42,202 nt of DNA, from contig CAZLDQ010000022.1 of NCBI GenBank assembly GCA_964558295.1, positions 1 through 42,202 on the forward strand, given 5' to 3'. Numbering within the stretch: position 1 is the first letter of the stretch; each line of letters starts with the position of its first letter. Source of the stretch: JBDKTH01 sp964558295. Lineage in GTDB: Bacteria; Planctomycetota; Planctomycetia; Pirellulales; Thermoguttaceae. The position numbers and the translations under genes are program-made. This document shows, piece after piece, positions 37,174 through 42,202 of this stretch. The notes beneath the pieces were generated by a model, which made no database searches, was not told the origin of the DNA, and saw only the letters and a list, made by a program, of their open reading frames with translations.

Positions 37174-38088
37174 AGTGAAACACGATGCGTAGGGCCCGCT
37201 CTGTCGGCCGCCGACCTGTTACGATGGGGGGCGGTTGCTGGAGCGGGCCTCTTGCTTTGCGCCGCCCTCTTCCTCGGCCTGCGACGCATGGCGGGAGCCC
37301 TGGTGGTGCCGCTTGCACTGCCGGCCCTGTTGCTGGTCGCCGTGCTGGTCGCCACCGCCGCGATTGTCGTCCGGCTTGCGCGACGCCCCACCGGACGGCC
37401 GTACGGGGGCGATCCGATTGCGGCGATCGTGTCTGGCTCAGTCGTGCTCCTGGGGCTTGCGGTGAGCCTTCCCGGTACCTCTTGGACGGGATTGGTCCTG
37501 TTTTGGCTGATCGTGGGGAGCGAAGAAGCTTGGGCTTGGCGGTGCGACTGGCGGAGGATTGGGCCAAAGAACCGTCCGACGCCAGGCACCTCCGTGTCCG
37601 TGACGCACGAGCCGGGTGCCCAGGAGGTCGACGATGTGGAGCCGCGTTCCTTGCAGGGCGAACGGGAAGAAGCCCGCAAGGTGGCCGGGGATGGGCTGGC
37701 CGGATTGCTCGTGGACGAAGCGGAACCGCCCGCCGACGAGGTCATCCAGCAGTTGACCCGCAGCCGAACAGCCGATGGGAGCGAGACGTTGGCCGGTTGG
37801 CTGCGCGTAGGAGTGGCGGCCGGACAGCGGAACGCGAACGTCCACGTGGCCTTCTGCCCGCCCTTTGCCCGCACTCCTCAAGTCAGCGTCGAGCAAATCG
37901 ACGGCCCCGAGGCACGGATCAAAGTGGTGCAGGTACTGCCCTTCGGCGTCCGCTGTGATCTGAAGCTGGTCGGCGGCGCGTGTAACGTGCCAACCATGGT
38001 TCTTTTGCAAGTGTCGGTCCACGCCGAACCTGGTCCGCGTCCGGCCGTCGCGTTTTCCGAGAGCAGGCTGGCAGGAGACACGACGTGA
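37171..38088 (+). CDS. Membrane protein of unknown function
   Basis: From ATG 37171 the protein has 305 residues. Three hydrophobic segments (about residues 15-36, 42-66 and 78-112) are followed by a soluble Glu/Ala-rich region (EEARKVAGDGLAGLLVDEAE) and a compact beta-rich domain with NVHVAFCPPFARTPQVSVEQ. The last domain resembles nothing I can name. The start codon lies within a TGCAAATTGC spacer repeat and no good ribosome site exists. The stop overlaps the start of the next gene in GTGA, so the pair is translationally coupled. Likely a lineage-specific protein; the function is unknown. Confidence 0.65.
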   Translation: MSETRCVGPALSAADLLRWGAVAGAGLLLCAALFLGLRRMAGALVVPLALPALLLVAVLVATAAIVVRLARRPTGRPYGGDPIAAIVSGSVVLLGLAVSLPGTSWTGLVLFWLIVGSEEAWAWRCDWRRIGPKNRPTPGTSVSVTHEPGAQEVDDVEPRSLQGEREEARKVAGDGLAGLLVDEAEPPADEVIQQLTRSRTADGSETLAGWLRVGVAAGQRNANVHVAFCPPFARTPQVSVEQIDGPEARIKVVQVLPFGVRCDLKLVGGACNVPTMVLLQVSVHAEPGPRPAVAFSESRLAGDTT

Positions 38089-38384
38089 AACGTTCCCACC
38101 AGACGATGCTGATTGTCGGCGTGGTGCTGATTGCGGTGGGATGCCTGTTGCCGCTGTTGGCCCTTACCGGGGTGGCGGAACCGTTTGCTCCCGCATCGAC
38201 CGATGGCCTAGCTGCATTGTGGATCGCCTTCTGGGCGTTGGCCATCGGGATTCCGCTGTCGGCCGTCGGTTGCGTCCTGTCGGCCGTGGCTGTGGTCGCC
38301 CATCGCTATCCCACAAAACAGCCCCCGATGAAATCACCGGGGGCTGTCGAGAATGGCGAGAAACGGGAAGCAACTACTTCTTGA
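38085..38384 (+). CDS. Small two-helix membrane protein
   Basis: The GTG start at 38085 overlaps the previous stop (GTGA). The 99-residue product has two hydrophobic helices (about 9-29 and 43-72) joined by a short loop, and a polar tail. The tail sequence (PPMKSPGAVENGEKREATTS) is encoded over the terminator hairpin and the 3' end of the convergent dehydrogenase gene, overlapping it by 11 bp. It is unknown to me but coupling to the upstream membrane protein suggests they work together. Confidence 0.6.
   Translation: MKRSHQTMLIVGVVLIAVGCLLPLLALTGVAEPFAPASTDGLAALWIAFWALAIGIPLSAVGCVLSAVAVVAHRYPTKQPPMKSPGAVENGEKREATTS
38314..38345 (-). terminator. Terminator of the convergent dehydrogenase gene
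   Basis: AGCCCCCG (38320-38327) pairs with CGGGGGCT (38338-38345) around a 10-base loop. On the minus strand TGTTTTG follows. The site lies inside the 3' end of the small membrane protein gene. Confidence 0.65.
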
Positions 38385-39489
38385 GCTGCTCGATCCGGCG
38401 GATAATGGCATCGGCCATTTCTTGGGTGCCTACCGCCGTGGGGTCGTTGCGGTCGGGCTTCATGTCGTAGGTCACGTCCTTGCCTTCGGCGATCACATCG
38501 GCGACAGCCTGTTCGAGGCAGTCGGCCGCTTGATGCTCTTTGAGGTAGCGGAGCATGAGCATGGCGGAGAGGATCAGGGCCGTCGGGTTGACCTTGTTGA
38601 GTCCTTTGTACTTCGGGGCACTGCCGTGGGTCGCCTCGAAGATCGCGCCGCCGTCGCCAATGTTGGCTCCCGGGGCCATTCCCAGACCGCCGACCAGCCC
38701 GGCGCCCAGATCGCTGAGGATGTCGCCGTAGAGGTTAGGCAAGACGAGCACGTCATACAGTTCCGGTTTCTGCACCAACTGCATGCACATGTTATCGACG
38801 ATCCGATCTTCAAACTCGATGCCGGCGTCCTTGTACTCCTCGGCCACCTTGCGCGCGGTCGCCAGGAACAGGCCGTCGGTATGTTTCATGATATTGGCCT
38901 TGTGAACCGCCGTCACCTTCTTGCGGTGGTTTTCGCGAGCATACTCGAACGCATAGCGCACAATCCGCTCGGTGCCGGAGATGCTGATCGGCTTAATCGA
39001 AACGCCCGTCTCCTGTTTGCCGCTCTTGATCGGACGCTGGGGAGAGAGCTTGTTGATGTAGTCGACCAGGTCGGCCGTCTCTGGCTTGCCCTGTTCGAAT
39101 TCGACCCCTGCGTAGAGGTCTTCGGTATTCTCGCGAACGATGACAAGATCGACCGGCACATCGCTGAAAAAGGTCCGCACGCCGGCGTACTTCTTGCAGG
39201 GCCGCACGCAGGCGTAAAGCCCCAGCTCCTGGCGAAGATAGACATTAATGCTGCGGAAACCGGTTCCCACCGGGGTGGTGATCGGCGCTTTCAACCCACA
39301 ACGGGTACGACGGACACTCTCCAGCACGGCCTCGGGGAGCGGATTCCCCGTTCGGGCCATCACATCCACGCCCGCTTCCTGCACATCCCAGTTGATCGCC
39401 ACGCCCGTGGCATCGACACAACGTCGCGCGGCGGTCGCCAATTCGGGGCCAGTGCCGTCGCCAGTAATCAGGGTCACTTCGTGGGCCAT
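38374..39489 (-). CDS. Isocitrate/isopropylmalate dehydrogenase family, NAD-type isocitrate dehydrogenase likely
   Basis: From ATG 39489 the protein has 371 residues. Motifs are LITGDGTGPEL, GLKAPITTPVG, LGLYACVRPCK, VIVRENTEDLYAGVE, VTAVHKANIMKHTDG, VLPNLYGDILSDL and the Asp/Gly-rich FEATHGSAPKYKG. The short length, PVGTGFRSINVYLRQEL and the NTEDLYAG pattern fit the NAD-dependent IDH3-like group of the TCA cycle. An isopropylmalate or homoisocitrate role cannot be excluded by eye. The frame starts 7-8 codons earlier with an ATG/TTG pair, so the exact start is unsure. Confidence 0.87.
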   Translation of the reverse strand: MAHEVTLITGDGTGPELATAARRCVDATGVAINWDVQEAGVDVMARTGNPLPEAVLESVRRTRCGLKAPITTPVGTGFRSINVYLRQELGLYACVRPCKKYAGVRTFFSDVPVDLVIVRENTEDLYAGVEFEQGKPETADLVDYINKLSPQRPIKSGKQETGVSIKPISISGTERIVRYAFEYARENHRKKVTAVHKANIMKHTDGLFLATARKVAEEYKDAGIEFEDRIVDNMCMQLVQKPELYDVLVLPNLYGDILSDLGAGLVGGLGMAPGANIGDGGAIFEATHGSAPKYKGLNKVNPTALILSAMLMLRYLKEHQAADCLEQAVADVIAEGKDVTYDMKPDRNDPTAVGTQEMADAIIRRIEQLKK

Positions 39490-39937
39490 TCCTCTACACT
39501 CTTTCTTCATCAACGTCCGAACTTTTCACTACCTTCGCCCGCACACCGAGCACCGAACCCCGCCGGTGACGTTCGCGGCCCGCTTCGCTACGACCAGCCG
39601 CGACAGGCTCAAAACAGCCTAACCTATCAAACACCCCCGCCAAGGTCAACGAGCACCATACGGAATGGCTAGAAGAGGGGGACGACTAATTTACCAATCG
39701 CTGATGCCCGAGGAATTGCAGCAAGGGTGGGGGACAACCCCGGTCAAAAGCTGTGCGAAAGGGTCCTTGGTCCTTAGCCATTACTTTCCCCCCGCTTCGG
39801 CTAAGAAATGGCAAGAAGATGCTCGTTTTCTCCATCGCCCCCAATCTATAATAAAGGGGGGAACGCAACGGAGTCCCTCGACGTCTTATCTTTGCGTTTA
39901 ACGGCCGGGCGGTCGCTTGGCCTCGTCGGAGACGTAC
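39490..39937. other. 448-bp divergent spacer
   Basis: It lies between the dehydrogenase gene and the last gene. No RNA or hairpin feature was recognised; open frames on both strands look fortuitous. Confidence 0.4.
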
Positions 39938-42202
39938 ATGGCCAGTAATCTCTCCCCCCCGGAGGCCCAGACTCCGGAGGTTCAGTCGCAGTGGACCTCG
40001 CCGTATGAGGCAGTGATCGAGGATCGTCTGCACGAGACACGCCGTCAGGTGAAACTGGTTGACTTGGCCGTTGGCCTCTTAGCCCTCGGCACGGTCACCT
40101 TGGCCTATCTGTTCGGAGCCACCCTCCTGGATCACTGGCTGATCCCTGGAGGATTGGGGAGGGGGAGCCGGTTGGTTCTGTTTGTTGGCCTGATCGCCGT
40201 CATGGGGTATTATTTCGTCCGCCGGCTCCTCCCCTTGCTGGTCTACAAAATCAACCCGCTCTTTGCCGCACAGACGATTGAACAGAGTCGTCCGTCGCTC
40301 AAAAACAGTCTGATCAACTTCCTGCTTCTGCGCCAGCATCGCGACGAAGCAACCCGTACCGTCTTGGACCAGCGGATCTATGAGGGATTGGAACAAACGG
40401 CGGCCGTTGAGCTGACGCAAGTCCCTGCCGCAACGGTAGTGGACCGCGCCCAGGTAATCCGACTCGGTTACGCCTTGGCCGCCATGCTGGCGGTCTGCTG
40501 CCTGTATCTGGTCTTGTCGCCGAAGAACCCCCTGGTCTCGTTTAGCCGGGTGATCTGGCCCTGGGCTGAAATCCAGGCGCCGAGCCGGGTGACGATTACG
40601 GCGATTGAGCCGGGCAATACAGTCAGCTTCCAGGGCGACACGTTGACCATTTCGGCCGAAGTACAAGGGCTGCGCGACGGCGAAACCGTGACCCTCTATT
40701 ACACCACGGCCGACAAGCAGAGCGTCAATCAGGCGATTCCGATGACCGTGCCCGACAAGGGCTACCGCTACCAGTGCAATTTGCCCCCCGATCCGGCCGG
40801 CTTGCAGCAAAACGTGACCTACTACCTCCAGGCCGGCGACGCCACCTCACAGCGTTTTACCGTCCAGGTCGAGACGGCCTTGGCAATTCTCGTCGATCGG
40901 GTCGATTACGATTATCCGGCTTACACGGGAATTACTGACAATTCGATCGAGGGGGTCGGCGACCTTCGGGCGATCGAGGGAACCAAGGTCACGCTCCATG
41001 CCACGGCCAATCAAGAGATCGACCGCGCAACGTTGGAGATGAACTGCGATCCCCGCAACGTGCTGGCAATGCAAGCCGAGGCGAAACAGGCCACCGGACA
41101 ATTCCGGCTCCAGTTGGATCCCGTCGATCCGTTGCGGCCAAAGTACGACTGCTACCAAATCCGTTTCTGCGACCGTTTTGGCCACGAAAATCGCCGGCCG
41201 ATTCGGCATCAGATCGACGTGATTCGTGATCAGCCTCCGGATGTGCAACTGGTCGATCCGCCAGCCGACAAGATCGAGCTGCCCGTCAACGGGGTGTTGG
41301 AGTTGAAGATCCGGGCGCAGGACCCTGATTTTGGCCTGCGGCGCGTAGTGTTGCATGCCGAACGCGACAAACGAAGCCTGCCGATCGGCCGCCCGTTGTT
41401 GGAACGCCGGGCTCCGGACAAGCCGCATCAGGGGCCATTTGAGGCAAGCTATCGGTTTGAGCCGAGCCGGTTGGACCTGAAGGTCGGCGATGAGGTCGTC
41501 TACTGGATCGAAGCCCGCGCCAACAATGCGCCCGCGCCGACCCGCAGCGAGCCCGCACGCCGCTGGATCACGATCCTCGATCCAGAAAAACAGCCCCCTG
41601 ACCAGCCGCCTCCGCCAGACGGCCAAGGCCAGCAACCGCCTCCCGAGGACAAACAGCAACAACAACCCAAAAAGCCCGATCAGCCGCAACAGGACCAGAA
41701 GACCGCAGGGTCGCCCCAAGAAGACCAACCCGGCGAGAAACAGAAATCCGACGGCAAGCAACCGGAAAAGCCCAAGGAGCAAGACCCGACGGGCCAGAAC
41801 AAGCAACCGGCCGAGCAACCAGACGGTACTCCTTCCGGCGACCAACGAGGCCAGTCCAAGGAGCAGGCGGGCAAGGACTCTCAGCAGCAGGCCAGCGAGA
41901 AACAACAACCATCGGCCGGCGAAGACCAAAAGGGGCAAGGCACCGAGTCGGGGGGGAATGCTCAGGCAAAACCTGACGACGACCAGAAGGGTGATCAGTC
42001 GTCCGGCCAGGAGCCTGGGCAGCCCAGTAAGCCGGTTGATCCAGACAGCAACCCGGGCGACGCCTTCGACCGAATCCTTGACTACCGGAACGACAAGCAG
42101 TCAAAACCGAACCAGGGAAATCAGTCCCAGCCCGACCAACCAACACCCGACCAACCACAACCCGACCTCCCAGAACCCCACCACGCAAACCCCGCCCAAG
42201 CA
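39938..42202 (+). CDS. DUF4175-like membrane protein with long P/Q/D/K-rich tail (runs off the window)
   Basis: ATG 39938, with GGAG 6 bases before it, opens a frame of 755 codons without stop to the window end. Three membrane helices lie at about residues 41-62, 78-100 and 173-194. A large beta-rich periplasmic region follows (about 200-545), with VDYDYPAYTG, a Big/Ig-like pattern, and VQLVDPPADKIELPVNG. From about residue 549 the chain becomes low complexity, rich in Pro, Gln, Asp and Lys, for at least 200 residues (DKQQQQPKKPDQPQQDQK). Planctomycete DUF4175-like proteins have this plan and often follow MoxR/DUF58 genes. The final 60 bases become a monotonous CCAACC-type text, which may be an assembly edge. 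The function is unknown. Confidence 0.75.
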   Translation, partial: MASNLSPPEAQTPEVQSQWTSPYEAVIEDRLHETRRQVKLVDLAVGLLALGTVTLAYLFGATLLDHWLIPGGLGRGSRLVLFVGLIAVMGYYFVRRLLPLLVYKINPLFAAQTIEQSRPSLKNSLINFLLLRQHRDEATRTVLDQRIYEGLEQTAAVELTQVPAATVVDRAQVIRLGYALAAMLAVCCLYLVLSPKNPLVSFSRVIWPWAEIQAPSRVTITAIEPGNTVSFQGDTLTISAEVQGLRDGETVTLYYTTADKQSVNQAIPMTVPDKGYRYQCNLPPDPAGLQQNVTYYLQAGDATSQRFTVQVETALAILVDRVDYDYPAYTGITDNSIEGVGDLRAIEGTKVTLHATANQEIDRATLEMNCDPRNVLAMQAEAKQATGQFRLQLDPVDPLRPKYDCYQIRFCDRFGHENRRPIRHQIDVIRDQPPDVQLVDPPADKIELPVNGVLELKIRAQDPDFGLRRVVLHAERDKRSLPIGRPLLERRAPDKPHQGPFEASYRFEPSRLDLKVGDEVVYWIEARANNAPAPTRSEPARRWITILDPEKQPPDQPPPPDGQGQQPPPEDKQQQQPKKPDQPQQDQKTAGSPQEDQPGEKQKSDGKQPEKPKEQDPTGQNKQPAEQPDGTPSGDQRGQSKEQAGKDSQQQASEKQQPSAGEDQKGQGTESGGNAQAKPDDDQKGDQSSGQEPGQPSKPVDPDSNPGDAFDRILDYRNDKQSKPNQGNQSQPDQPTPDQPQPDLPEPHHANPAQA

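Noticed and set aside
40079..42188. Long minus-strand frames, including one of 363 codons, at the right end
   Set aside because: They are antisense to the plus-strand DUF4175-like gene; their leucine/arginine-rich text is the mirror of its CAG/CCA-rich codons.

Overview
The window looks like a planctomycete chromosome fragment of the Pirellulales type. It is GC-rich, has wide gene-poor spacers and carries several hallmarks of the phylum: a PQQ-like propeller protein whose mature end reads EPWPRFRGPNGDG, a eukaryote-type UDP-sugar pyrophosphorylase, an oversized SecA of about 1,230 residues, and a DUF4175-like membrane protein with a long P/Q/D/K-rich tail. It also has Gram-negative envelope genes (WaaA, LpoB-like, lipoproteins). 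Genes are cut at both ends of the window and a 10-N gap lies at 21251-21260, so this is probably a draft or metagenome scaffold. The taxon is an inference.

Layout. 1-3750: a truncated beta-helix protein, a GT2 glycosyltransferase, a complete SPASM-type radical SAM enzyme and the 3' relic of an IS630 transposase. 3739-11850: a nitrogen-storage block with cyanophycin synthetase (cphA, minus), a divergent ABC exporter plus DUF1854 gene (plus), and an AmtB ammonium channel (minus). I see -24/-12 (sigma-54) promoter matches upstream of amtB and of cphA, so ammonium uptake and nitrogen storage may share one nitrogen-responsive sigma factor. 12060-14740: a protein made of glycine decad repeats, a COG3014-like lipoprotein and an LpoB-like lipoprotein. 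15289-19732: a small membrane protein, a hybrid histidine kinase/receiver overlapping a sirtuin operon, and a DJ-1/PfpI protein. 19830-25000: a PQQ-like propeller protein, a sirohydrochlorin-type chelatase and a Prc/Tsp protease.

25314-30227: an alpha/beta-hydrolase relative that has lost its catalytic Ser and His, mannose-1-phosphate guanylyltransferase, a UDP-HexNAc/Glc pyrophosphorylase and a PhnP-like MBL hydrolase. 30439-42202: SecA, WaaA, MetK, two small membrane proteins, an NAD-type isocitrate/isopropylmalate dehydrogenase and the truncated DUF4175-like protein. Sugar-nucleotide synthesis (ManC, UDP-sugar), the Kdo transferase and a GT2 point to envelope polysaccharide and lipid A work.

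The most interesting signals are: the putative sigma-54 cyanophycin/ammonium regulon; SecA with five tandem 39-residue copies of a helical-wing unit and a small barrel-like insertion in NBD2; the decad-repeat protein; the pseudo-hydrolase; and two families of intergenic repeats (palindromic MITE-like elements and short low-complexity inverted repeats). No tRNA, rRNA or CRISPR array was seen.
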